Part shown: positions 1-6,267 of the stretch, piece by piece
How the letters are laid out: the number at the start of each line of letters is the position of its first letter
Position numbering within the stretch: position 1 is the stretch's first letter
Assembly: GCA_964499865.1 (NCBI GenBank)
Contig: CAZCPY010000165.1
Location: 1 to 6,267, forward strand
Source of the DNA: JANOGU01 sp964499865
Lineage (GTDB): Bacteria > Pseudomonadota > Alphaproteobacteria > Rhodobacterales > Rhodobacteraceae
Direction: 5' to 3'
Length of the DNA: 6,267 nucleotides
The notes under the pieces: generated by a model
Databases searched by the model: none
Told to the model about the DNA's origin: nothing
What the model saw: the letters and a program-made list of their open reading frames with translations, nothing else
Position numbers and translations under genes: made by a program

Positions 1-1171
1 CCACACGCTGGTCGTGGGCGACCAGGTCTACAAGCTGTCGCTGCTGCCTTCGGGCGTGGTGCGCGGCAAGCCTTCGGTGATCGGCAACGGCGTGGTGCTG
101 GACCCCTGGGCGCTGATGGCGGAAATCGAGCGGCTCGCGGGGCAGGGGGTGCGCGTCAGCCCGGACACGCTGATGATCGCCGAGAACACGCCCCTGATCC
201 TGCCCCTGCACGGAGAGCTGGACCGCGCGCGCGAGGGGCAGGTGGGCGTGGCCAAGATCGGCACCACCGGCCGCGGCATCGGGCCTGCCTACGAGGACAA
301 GGTCGGCCGCCGCGCGGTGCGGGTGGCCGACCTGGCGGACGGGCCGACGCTGGACCTGCGGCTTGACCGGCTGCTGACGCATCACAACGCCCTGCGCGCG
401 GGCCTCGGCCTCGACCCCGTGGACCGCGGCGCCCTGCGCGCGGCGCTGGAGGCCATCGCGCCGCACGTGCTGCCCTATGCCGCGCCGGTCTGGAAGGTGC
501 TGCACGAGGCCCGCCGGGCGGGCAAGCGCATCCTGTTCGAGGGCGCGCAGGGCGCGCTTCTGGACATCGACTTCGGCACCTATCCCTACGTCACCTCGTC
601 GAACACGCTGGCCGGCATGGCCGCCACCGGCACCGGCCTCGGTCCCAACGCGGTGGATTTCGTCCTGGGCATCGTCAAGGCCTATACCACCCGCGTGGGC
701 GAGGGGCCGTTTCCGACCGAACTGCACGACGCCGACGGCGGACGGCTGGGCGAACGGGGGCGGGAATTCGGCACGGTCACGGGCCGCAAGCGGCGCTGCG
801 GCTGGTTCGACGCGGTGCTGGTGCGGCAGACCTGCGCGACCTCCGGCGTCTCGGGGATCGCGCTGACCAAGCTCGACGTGCTGGACGGGTTTGAAACGCT
901 GAAGATCTGCACCGGCTACGACCTCGACGGCGAGAGGCTCGACCACCTGCCCACCGCGGCGAACCTTCAGGCGCGCGTCAGGCCGGTGTACGAGGAGATG
1001 GAGGGCTGGTCGCAGTCCACCGCGGGGGCGCGGTCCTGGGCCGACCTGCCGGGTGCGGCGATAAAATACGTCCGCCGCATCGAGGAACTGATCCAGTGCC
1101 CGGTGGCGATGCTATCCACCTCACCCGAGCGGGAGGACACGATCCTTGTCACCGACCCCTTCGCCGACTGA
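1..1171 (+). CDS. purA: Adenylosuccinate synthetase, 5' partial
   Basis: Cytosolic enzyme that joins IMP and aspartate using GTP to give adenylosuccinate, the first committed step from IMP to AMP. The reading frame is already open at the window edge: base 1 ends a codon, and the first full codon (bases 2-4) is a histidine in an HTLV context. This aligns with the GHTLV segment of the family, whose His (His41 in E. coli) is catalytic. About 40 N-terminal residues, including the first GTP-binding loop, are therefore missing, and the GTG at base 14 is an internal codon rather than the start. Visible family motifs are IGTTGRGIGPAYEDK (bases 257-301, IMP site), FEGAQGALLDIDFGTYPYVT (from base 536), GTVTGRKRRCGWFD (770-811) and the guanine-contacting TKLDVLDG (866-889). 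The 389 visible residues plus about 40 give the usual length of about 430. The C-terminus DPFAD is typical. The 3' end overlaps the next gene by 26 bases, suggesting a shared transcript. Identification is very secure. Confidence 0.98.
   Translation, partial: HTLVVGDQVYKLSLLPSGVVRGKPSVIGNGVVLDPWALMAEIERLAGQGVRVSPDTLMIAENTPLILPLHGELDRAREGQVGVAKIGTTGRGIGPAYEDKVGRRAVRVADLADGPTLDLRLDRLLTHHNALRAGLGLDPVDRGALRAALEAIAPHVLPYAAPVWKVLHEARRAGKRILFEGAQGALLDIDFGTYPYVTSSNTLAGMAATGTGLGPNAVDFVLGIVKAYTTRVGEGPFPTELHDADGGRLGERGREFGTVTGRKRRCGWFDAVLVRQTCATSGVSGIALTKLDVLDGFETLKICTGYDLDGERLDHLPTAANLQARVRPVYEEMEGWSQSTAGARSWADLPGAAIKYVRRIEELIQCPVAMLSTSPEREDTILVTDPFAD
1131..1137 (+). promoter_or_regulatory. Ribosome binding site for the DUF2842-type gene
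   Basis: GGGAGGA, a strong Shine-Dalgarno match, lies inside the purA coding region and ends 8 bases before the TTG at 1146. It decides the start of the small downstream gene, which has no ATG or GTG in frame near its beginning. Confidence 0.75.
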
Positions 1172-1418
1172 ACCGGCACCCCGCATCCCCTGGCGCTGGC
1201 GGCGGCGGCTGTCGATCCTGGTGCTGGTCGTCGCGCTGCCGCTTTACATCGTCGCGGCGGTGACGGTGGTGGGCTGGGTCGAGGCGGCCTACGGACGCCC
1301 GCCGATCTGGGCGGAACTGCTGGTCTATGTGGGGCTGGGGTTCCTGTGGATCCTGCCCCTGCGCCCCGTGTTTCTGGGTGTCGGCAAGGCCGACCCCGAC
1401 GCGCCGCCGGCGGACTGA
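1146..1418 (+). CDS. DUF2842-type small two-helix membrane protein
   Basis: A 90-residue protein of unknown function, probably in the inner membrane. It begins with a Pro/Thr/Ser-rich stretch, then a basic cluster RWRRR (residues 17-21), a first hydrophobic helix (about 23-45), a short loop with EAAYGRPP, a second helix (about 54-72), and an Arg then acidic tail ending GKADPDAPPAD. The basic residues at both ends suggest N-in/C-in topology with a short periplasmic loop. The LPLYIVAAVTVV core, the RPP loop and the WILPL-RPVFLGVGKADPD end match my memory of DUF2842 proteins of Rhodobacterales; this is family recall, not a search. TTG at 1146 is chosen because a strong GGGAGGA lies 8 bases upstream. 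The 26-base overlap with purA in a different frame suggests translational coupling, so its expression would follow purA. No biochemical role can be inferred from the sequence, and a link to purine synthesis is not shown by position alone. Confidence 0.85.
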   Translation: MSPTPSPTEPAPRIPWRWRRRLSILVLVVALPLYIVAAVTVVGWVEAAYGRPPIWAELLVYVGLGFLWILPLRPVFLGVGKADPDAPPAD

Positions 1419-1431
1419 ACCCTGCGGGCCG

Positions 1432-4400
1432 CTATTCGAACTCGACCAGCAGGTCCTTGGCCTCGACCTGCGCGCCGGGGGTGACGTGGACGGCCCTGAC
1501 CGTGCCGCCGCGGTCGGCGTGCAGGCCGGTTTCCATCTTCATCGCCTCGATGGTCACCAGAAGGTCGCCCGCATTGACCTTCTGCCCCGGCTTGACCGCG
1601 ACCGCGGCGATGGACCCCGGCATCGGCGCGCCGACGTGCAGCGGCTCGCCGTCGCGCGCCTTGGGCCGGGCCGCGGACTTGGCCTTGACGGCGCGGTTGG
1701 GCACGCGGACAACGCGCGGCTGGCCGTTCAGTTCGAAGAACACCCGCACGTCGCCGTCGTCATGCGTCTCGCCCACCGCCGAAAGGCGGACCTCCAGCGT
1801 CTTGCCGGGGTCGATTTCGGCGGTGATCTCCTCGCCCGGCTCCATGCCGTAGAAGAAGGTGCGCGTGGGCAGGGTGCGCACCGGACCGTACATGCGGTGG
1901 CGCGCGTGGTAGTCGGTGAAGACCTTGGGATACATCAGGTAGCCGTGCAGGTCCTCGTCGTCGATGGCCTGGTCGTCGTCCTCGTCCTCGCCGAGCTTGA
2001 GCTCGGCGGCGAGCTTCGCGCGCACCGCCTCGATGTCGGTGGGCGGCACCACCGAGCCCGGACGCACGGACAGCGGCGCCTCGCCTTTCAGCACCTTGGC
2101 CTGGATGTCCGCAGGCCAGCCGCCTTCGGGCTGGCCGAGGTTGCCGCGCATCATGTCGACCACCGAATCGGGGAAGGCGACCTCGACGGCCGGGTCCTCG
2201 ACCTCGGCCCGCGACAGCCCCTGCGCCACCATCACCAGCGCCATGTCGCCCACCACCTTGGACGACGGCGTGACCTTGACGATGTCGCCGAACATCGCGT
2301 TCGCGTCGGCATAGGCCTGGGCCACCTCGTGCCAGCGGTCCTCGAGCCCCATGCTGCGGGCCTGGGCCTTGAGGTTGGTGAACTGCCCGCCCGGCATCTC
2401 GTGCAGGTAGACCTCTGACGCCGGCGCCGCGGTGCCGCTCTCGAAGGCCGCATATTGCGCGCGCACCTGTTCCCAGTAGCCCGACATCGCGCGGATCGCG
2501 GCGATGTCGAGGCCGGTGTCGCGGTCGGTGTTGCGCAGCGCCTCGACGACCGAGCCGAGGCAGGGCTGCGAGGTGCCGCCGGAAAAGGCGTCCATCGCCG
2601 CGTCGATGGCATCCACGCCCGCATCGCAGGCGGCAAGCACGGTGGCTGCGGCGGCGCCAGAGGTGTCGTGGGTGTGGAAATGGATCGGCAGGCCGATTTC
2701 CTGCCGCAGGGTCTTGATCAGGATGCGCGCGGCGGCGGGCTTGAGAAGCCCCGCCATGTCCTTCAGCCCCAGCACATGCGCGCCCGCGGCCTTGAGCTCC
2801 CTGGCCCGGGCGACGTAGTACTTGAGGTCGTACTTGGCCCGGTCGGGGTTCAGGATGTCGCCGGTGTAGCAGACGGCGCCCTCGCACAGCTTGCCGCTTT
2901 CCACCACGGCATCCATGGCGAGCCGCATGTTCTCGACCCAATTGAGCGAATCGAACACGCGAAACACGTCCACGCCGGTTTTCGCCGCCTGGAATATGAA
3001 GGATCGAACCACGTTGTCGGGATAGGTCGTGTATCCCACGCCATTGGCCCCGCGCAGCAGCATCTGCGTCATCAGGTTCGGCATCGCCGCGCGCAGCTCG
3101 CGCAGGCGCTGCCAGGGGCATTCCTGCAGGAAGCGGTAGGCCACGTCGAAAGTCGCCCCGCCCCAGCATTCGACGGAGAACAGCCCCGGCAGGTTCGCCG
3201 CATAGGCGGGGGCGGCGCGGATCATGTCGATCGACCGCATCCGGGTGGCGAGCAGGCTCTGGTGCCCGTCGCGCATCGTGGTGTCGGTGATCAGCACCTT
3301 GGTCTGCTTGCGCATCCAGTCCGCCACCGCCTGCGGGCCCTGCTGCTCCAGCAGGTTGCGGGTGCCCATGGCAGGTTCCGCCCGCGCCTCGGGGGCTTTC
3401 GGCGGCCTCGGCGTCGCGTGGGGCCTGGGCCGCCCGGCCGTCTCGGGGTGGCCGTTGACGGTGATGTCGGCGATGTAGGTCAGGATCTTGGTCGCGCGGT
3501 CCCGCCGCTTCTTGAAGGCGAACAGGTCGGGCGTCGTGTCGATGAACTTGGTGGTATAGGTGTTGTCCAGGAACGTGGGGTGCTTCAGCAGGTTGATGAC
3601 GAAATCGATGTTCGTGCTGACGCCCCGGATGCGGAATTCGCGCAAGGCCCGGTCCATCCGCGCGATCGCGCGTTCCGGCGTCTGGGCATGGGCGGTGACC
3701 TTCACCAGCAGCGAATCGTAGTAGCGGGTGATGACGCCCCCGGCATAGGCCGTGCCGCCGTCCAGCCGGATGCCGTTGCCGGTGGCGCTGCGGTACGCGG
3801 TGAGCCGCCCGTAGTCGGGGATGAAGTTGTTCTGCGGGTCCTCGGTCGTCACCCGGCACTGCAGGGCGTGGCCGTTCAGCGGCACATCCTGCTGCCGGGC
3901 GATCCCCGTCGCCTCGGCCAGCGACCTGCCTTCCTCGACCAGGATCTGCGCCTGCACGATGTCGATGCCGGTCACCTCTTCGGTGACGGTATGTTCGACC
4001 TGAATGCGCGGATTGACCTCGATGAAGTAGAACTGCTGCGAGTCCATGTCCATCAGGAACTCGACGGTGCCCGCACATTCATAGCGGACATGGGCGCAGA
4101 TGCGCTTGGCCATGGCGCAGACGTCCTCGCGCTGCGCCTGCGTGAGATACGGGGCAGGCGCGCGTTCCACGACCTTCTGGTTGCGCCGCTGCACCGTGCA
4201 GTCGCGTTCCCACAGGTGATAGAGGTTGCCGCGGCCGTCGCCGAGGATCTGCACCTCCACGTGCCGGGCGCGCAGGATCATCTTTTCCAGATACCCCTCG
4301 CCGTTGCCGAAGGCGGCCTCGGCCTCGCGCCTGCCCTCGCGCACCTTCGCCTCGAGCTCGTCGGGCCCGTTGATCGGCCGCATCCCCCGCCCGCCGCCGC

Positions 4401-4893
4401 CCCAGGAGGCCTTGAGCATCAGCGGATAGCCGATCTGCGCCGCCTCGGCCCTGATCGCGTCGAAGTCCTCGCCCAGCACCTCGGTCGCCGGGATCACCGG
4501 CACGCCCGCGGCGATGGCCACGCGCCGCGCGCTGGCCTTGTCGCCAAGCGCCCGCATGGTTTCCGCCCTGGGGCCGATGAAGGCGATGCCCGCCTTGTCG
4601 CAGGCCTCGGCAAAATCGGGGTTTTCCGACAGAAGGCCATAGCCCGGATGCACCGCATCGGCGCCCGAAAGCCTGGCCACGCGCAGGATCTCGGGGATCG
4701 ACAGGTAGGCGCCCACCGGCGACAGGCCCTCGCCGATGCGGTAGGCCTCGTCCGCCTTGAAGCGGTGAAGCGACAGCTTGTCCTCTTCGGCGAAGACCGC
4801 GACGGTCTTCTTGCCCAGTTCGGTGGCGGCGCGCATCACGCGGATGGCGATCTCGCCCCGGTTGGCGACGAGAATCTTCTTGAATTCGGGCAT
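1432..4893 (-). CDS. pyc: Pyruvate carboxylase (single-chain, biotin-dependent)
   Basis: Cytosolic homotetrameric enzyme that carboxylates pyruvate to oxaloacetate using ATP and bicarbonate, refilling the TCA cycle. It is complete at 1153 residues, the normal length for the single-chain form. The biotin carboxylase part (about 1-455) shows VANRGEIAIRVMRA, VHPGYGLLSEN (81-91), the glycine-rich ATP loop KASWGGGGRG (161-170), RDCTVQRRNQKVVE (230-243) and EVNPRIQVEH (292-301, with catalytic Arg296). A Pro/Ala-rich linker (about 487-510) precedes the carboxyltransferase domain, which begins at DTTMRDGHQS (537-546). Expected metal ligands are Asp542, carbamylated Lys711 (GLKDMAG), His740 and His742 (HFHTHD), with catalytic Thr875. 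These sit a constant 7 residues below my recalled R. etli numbering. The biotinyl domain (about 1086-1152) ends with EAMKMET, where Lys1119 carries biotin. The start at 4893 (MPEFKKILVANRGE) is preferred over an upstream in-frame GTG at 4917 because GCGGAGG lies 6 bases upstream and the family begins there. All catalytic residues I checked are present. Confidence 0.98.
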   Translation of the reverse strand: MPEFKKILVANRGEIAIRVMRAATELGKKTVAVFAEEDKLSLHRFKADEAYRIGEGLSPVGAYLSIPEILRVARLSGADAVHPGYGLLSENPDFAEACDKAGIAFIGPRAETMRALGDKASARRVAIAAGVPVIPATEVLGEDFDAIRAEAAQIGYPLMLKASWGGGGRGMRPINGPDELEAKVREGRREAEAAFGNGEGYLEKMILRARHVEVQILGDGRGNLYHLWERDCTVQRRNQKVVERAPAPYLTQAQREDVCAMAKRICAHVRYECAGTVEFLMDMDSQQFYFIEVNPRIQVEHTVTEEVTGIDIVQAQILVEEGRSLAEATGIARQQDVPLNGHALQCRVTTEDPQNNFIPDYGRLTAYRSATGNGIRLDGGTAYAGGVITRYYDSLLVKVTAHAQTPERAIARMDRALREFRIRGVSTNIDFVINLLKHPTFLDNTYTTKFIDTTPDLFAFKKRRDRATKILTYIADITVNGHPETAGRPRPHATPRPPKAPEARAEPAMGTRNLLEQQGPQAVADWMRKQTKVLITDTTMRDGHQSLLATRMRSIDMIRAAPAYAANLPGLFSVECWGGATFDVAYRFLQECPWQRLRELRAAMPNLMTQMLLRGANGVGYTTYPDNVVRSFIFQAAKTGVDVFRVFDSLNWVENMRLAMDAVVESGKLCEGAVCYTGDILNPDRAKYDLKYYVARARELKAAGAHVLGLKDMAGLLKPAAARILIKTLRQEIGLPIHFHTHDTSGAAAATVLAACDAGVDAIDAAMDAFSGGTSQPCLGSVVEALRNTDRDTGLDIAAIRAMSGYWEQVRAQYAAFESGTAAPASEVYLHEMPGGQFTNLKAQARSMGLEDRWHEVAQAYADANAMFGDIVKVTPSSKVVGDMALVMVAQGLSRAEVEDPAVEVAFPDSVVDMMRGNLGQPEGGWPADIQAKVLKGEAPLSVRPGSVVPPTDIEAVRAKLAAELKLGEDEDDDQAIDDEDLHGYLMYPKVFTDYHARHRMYGPVRTLPTRTFFYGMEPGEEITAEIDPGKTLEVRLSAVGETHDDGDVRVFFELNGQPRVVRVPNRAVKAKSAARPKARDGEPLHVGAPMPGSIAAVAVKPGQKVNAGDLLVTIEAMKMETGLHADRGGTVRAVHVTPGAQVEAKDLLVEFE

Positions 4894-4899
4894 CCGTGG

Positions 4900-4906
4900 C
4901 CTCCGC
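4900..4906 (-). promoter_or_regulatory. Ribosome binding site for pyc
   Basis: Read on the minus strand this is GCGGAGG, ending 6 bases before the ATG at 4893. It fixes the pyc start at MPEFKK rather than at the in-frame GTG at 4917, which would add eight Arg/Ala-rich residues and has no comparable site. Confidence 0.8.
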
Positions 4907-4921
4907 GCGGCAATCACGGCG

Positions 4922-4949
4922 ACGTTAGCGGTGCTGCATTGCAGCGCAA
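4922..4949 (-). promoter_or_regulatory. Candidate sigma-70-type promoter of pyc
   Basis: On the minus strand TTGCGC (bases 4949-4944) is followed after 16 bases by TAACGT (4927-4922). Each hexamer matches only about three of six consensus positions, but they are the most conserved ones (TTG, and TA...T). Transcription would start near 4915, leaving a leader of roughly 20 bases that includes the ribosome binding site. This is a prediction from position and pattern only. Confidence 0.35.
4931..4947. repeat. Dyad in the pyc promoter, possible operator
   Basis: GTGCTGCA-T-TGCAGCGC is an odd-length inverted repeat with 8-base arms, 7 of 8 positions complementary, centred on base 4939. A second short perfect inverted repeat, TTGC-AGC-GCAA (4939-4949), overlaps its right half. 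Both lie within the candidate pyc promoter, covering the spacer and the -35 hexamer, a classical site for a repressor. No regulator can be named. The GCAA/TTGC half-sites faintly recall motifs of short-chain acyl-CoA regulators, but the match is not good enough to assign. Confidence 0.4.
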
Positions 4950-5006
4950 GGGGGATGGCCGAGGATTCGTGGCGATGTGCGGCATGGCGGGGGCGGAAGT
5001 GCTTGC

Positions 5007-5021
5007 GAACATTGCCGGAAC
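5007..5021. promoter_or_regulatory. Candidate LexA (SOS) box upstream of uvrD
   Basis: GAAC-ATTGCCG-GAAC is a perfect direct repeat with 7-base spacing, equal to GTTC-N7-GTTC on the other strand. That is the known alphaproteobacterial LexA recognition pattern, unlike the E. coli palindrome. It lies 41 bases before the uvrD start and just upstream of the candidate -35. Repression by LexA and induction by DNA damage would fit a repair helicase. Binding itself is inferred. Confidence 0.6.
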
Positions 5022-5027
5022 GAAGGC

Positions 5028-5056
5028 TTTCCCGGGCCCGGACGCTACGCTATAGT
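5028..5056 (+). promoter_or_regulatory. Candidate uvrD promoter
   Basis: TATAGT at 5051-5056 matches five of six -10 positions and stands out in this GC-rich region. A weak -35, TTTCCC (5028-5033), sits 17 bases upstream. With normal spacing transcription would begin at or within a base or two of the ATG at 5063, implying a leaderless or nearly leaderless message. This agrees with the lack of a Shine-Dalgarno sequence before that ATG. Confidence 0.45.
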
Positions 5057-5062
5057 CGGCGC

Positions 5063-6267
5063 ATGAACGCCGCCTTGCCACAAGCTGTGCCCCATGACAC
5101 GGACGTCCTGCCGCTGTCCGCCCGCGCCCTTGGCGCGCGGCCGGCGCCCTGGCTTGACGGGCTGAACCCGGCGCAGCGGCAGGCGGTCGAGGCGCTGGAC
5201 GGCCCGGTGCTGATGCTGGCGGGCGCGGGCACCGGCAAGACCAAGGCGCTGACGGCGCGGATCGCGCATCTGCTGCACACCGGCAGGGCGCGGCCGAACG
5301 AGATCCTGGCGGTGACCTTCACCAACAAGGCCGCGCGCGAGATGAAGACCCGCGTCGGCGCCATGCTCGGCGATGTGGTGGAGGGCATGCCCTGGATGGG
5401 CACCTTCCACGCCATCTGCGTGCGCATGCTGCGGCGGCACGCGGAACTGGCGGGCCTGCGGTCGAACTTCTCCATCCTCGACACCGACGACCAGCTGCGC
5501 CTGATGAAGCAGGTCATCGCCGCCGCCGGCATCGACGAAAAGCGCTGGCCCGCCCGCATGCTGGCGGGCATGATCGACGGCTGGAAGAACCGCGCGCTGA
5601 TCCCCTCGGCGGTGCCGGGGGCGGAGGGGGCCGCGTTCAACAACGTGGGCACCGAGCTTTACGAGGCCTACCAGGCCCGCCTGCGCACCCTGAACGCGGT
5701 CGATTTCGGCGACCTGATGCTGCACATGGTGGTGATCTTCCAGAACCACCCGGACGTGCTGGGCCAGTACCAGCGCTGGCTGCGCCACATCCATGTCGAC
5801 GAATACCAGGACACCAACGTCGCCCAGTACCTGTGGCTGCGGCTTCTGGCGCAGGGGCATCGCAACATCTGCTGCGTGGGCGACGACGACCAGTCGATCT
5901 ATGGCTGGCGCGGCGCCGAGGTCGGCAACATCCTGCGGTTCGAGAAGGATTTTCCCGGCGCCGTGGTGGTGCGGCTGGAACAGAACTACCGCTCCACGCC
6001 GCATATCCTGGCCACCGCCTCGCACCTGATCGCGCAGAACCAGGGCCGCCTCGGCAAGACGTTGTGGACCGACGTGGCCGAGGGCGACAAGGTCCGCCTG
6101 ATCGGCCACTGGGACGGCGAGGAAGAGGCCCGCTGGATCGGCGAGGAGATCGAGGCGATCCAGCGCGGCACCCGCGGCCGCGATCCGGTGGACCTGAACG
6201 GGCAGGCGATCCTCGTCCGCGCCAGCCACCAGATGCGCGCCTTCGAGGACCGGTTCCTGACCATCGG
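5063..6267 (+). CDS. uvrD: UvrD-type superfamily 1 DNA helicase, 3' partial
   Basis: ATP-driven 3'-to-5' DNA helicase of the UvrD/PcrA/Rep group. UvrD displaces the incised strand in nucleotide excision repair and acts in mismatch repair. The window holds 401 full codons, about half a typical protein, with no stop before the edge. Motifs in order are the Q-motif region LNPAQRQAV (34-42), Walker A AGAGTGKT (53-60), motif Ia TFTNKAAREM (85-94), Ib GTFHAIC (113-119), the DFGDLM segment (214-219), Walker B VDEYQDTN (245-252), motif III GDDDQSIYGWRGA (273-285) and motif IV LEQNYRS (305-311). Motifs V and VI lie beyond the window, so completeness cannot be judged. The start at 5063 gives a 33-residue leader before the Q motif, as in other alphaproteobacterial UvrD proteins that I recall. 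An in-frame ATG at 4955 is open but would add a Cys/Arg/Trp-rich stretch unlike the family. There is no clear ribosome binding site. Rep or PcrA is the main alternative name. A possible LexA box lies upstream. Confidence 0.93.
   Translation, partial: MNAALPQAVPHDTDVLPLSARALGARPAPWLDGLNPAQRQAVEALDGPVLMLAGAGTGKTKALTARIAHLLHTGRARPNEILAVTFTNKAAREMKTRVGAMLGDVVEGMPWMGTFHAICVRMLRRHAELAGLRSNFSILDTDDQLRLMKQVIAAAGIDEKRWPARMLAGMIDGWKNRALIPSAVPGAEGAAFNNVGTELYEAYQARLRTLNAVDFGDLMLHMVVIFQNHPDVLGQYQRWLRHIHVDEYQDTNVAQYLWLRLLAQGHRNICCVGDDDQSIYGWRGAEVGNILRFEKDFPGAVVVRLEQNYRSTPHILATASHLIAQNQGRLGKTLWTDVAEGDKVRLIGHWDGEEEARWIGEEIEAIQRGTRGRDPVDLNGQAILVRASHQMRAFEDRFLTI

Noticed and set aside
1404..1413. Palindrome CCGCCGGCGG at the end of the DUF2842-type gene, considered as a terminator or binding site.
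   Set aside because: It has no loop and no T-run, and encodes the Pro-Pro-Ala tail; such GC palindromes are common in this composition.
1449..1471. Perfect 7-base hairpin GCAGGTC/GACCTGC with a 9-base loop just after the converging gene ends, considered as a terminator.
   Set aside because: It lies within pyc codons and no T-run follows on either strand (CGCGCC on the + side), so it does not look like an intrinsic terminator.
1327..2418. A 363-codon + strand open frame opposite the 3' half of pyc.
   Set aside because: It overlaps the DUF2842-type gene out of frame and then runs antisense to pyc; no start signal or domain is seen.
1760..4078. A 772-codon open frame on the - strand in another frame of pyc.
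   Set aside because: It overlaps pyc on the same strand, is extremely Arg/Gly/Ala/His-rich and has no domain; it is a frame shadow of GC-rich coding.
2455..5055. An 866-codon open frame on the + strand opposite pyc.
   Set aside because: It is antisense to a fully convincing pyruvate carboxylase. Its translation is rich in His, Arg, Gly, Val and Asp without recognisable domains, as expected from the complement of GC-biased codons.
4955..5062. In-frame upstream extension of uvrD from an ATG at 4955 (36 extra residues).
   Set aside because: The added stretch is Cys/Trp/Arg-rich and unlike UvrD N-termini; the G-run abuts the ATG too closely to act as a ribosome binding site; and the extension would run through the LexA-type box and promoter.
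5123..5137. Hairpin CGCGCC-CTT-GGCGCG near the start of uvrD, considered as an attenuator.
   Set aside because: It falls in codons of the N-terminal leader, lacks a T-run or alternative structure, and is unremarkable in GC-rich coding DNA.
5045..6229. A 394-codon open frame on the - strand opposite uvrD.
   Set aside because: The + strand carries an ordered set of SF1 helicase motifs that simply runs off the window; the antisense translation has no recognisable feature.

Overview
This is a GC-rich stretch (about two thirds G+C by eye) of an alphaproteobacterial chromosome, most likely from the Rhodobacterales (Rhodobacter/Paracoccus-type). The evidence is the codon bias, a DUF2842-type small membrane protein, the form of the pyruvate carboxylase (it lines up closely with the Rhizobium etli enzyme), and a GAAC-N7-GAAC element matching the alphaproteobacterial LexA box. 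It looks like core chromosome. I see no mobile element, CRISPR array, RNA gene, toxin-antitoxin pair or phage gene.

Layout: (1) bases 1-1171, + strand: purA (adenylosuccinate synthetase), lacking about its first 40 codons at the window edge. (2) 1146-1418, + strand: a 90-residue two-helix membrane protein (DUF2842 type). It overlaps the end of purA by 26 bases, uses a TTG start, and its ribosome binding site lies inside purA. (3) 1432-4893, - strand: a complete single-chain pyruvate carboxylase of 1153 residues, converging on gene 2 with a 13-base gap. (4) 4894-5062: a 169-base divergent intergenic region with promoter-like elements for both flanking genes, a near-perfect dyad in the pyc promoter, and a LexA-box candidate upstream of uvrD. 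(5) 5063-6267, + strand: the first 401 codons of a UvrD-type superfamily 1 helicase, running off the window end.

The genes do not form one pathway: purA acts in AMP synthesis, pyc refills the TCA cycle with oxaloacetate, and uvrD acts in DNA repair. The purA/DUF2842 pair looks co-transcribed, while pyc and uvrD are divergently transcribed from a shared control region.

I found no convincing undescribed system. The parts most worth a second look are regulatory: the possible SOS box and possible leaderless start of uvrD, and the operator-like dyad between the -35 and -10 of pyc. Very long open frames opposite and alongside pyc (866 and 772 codons) are best read as by-products of GC-rich codon bias.
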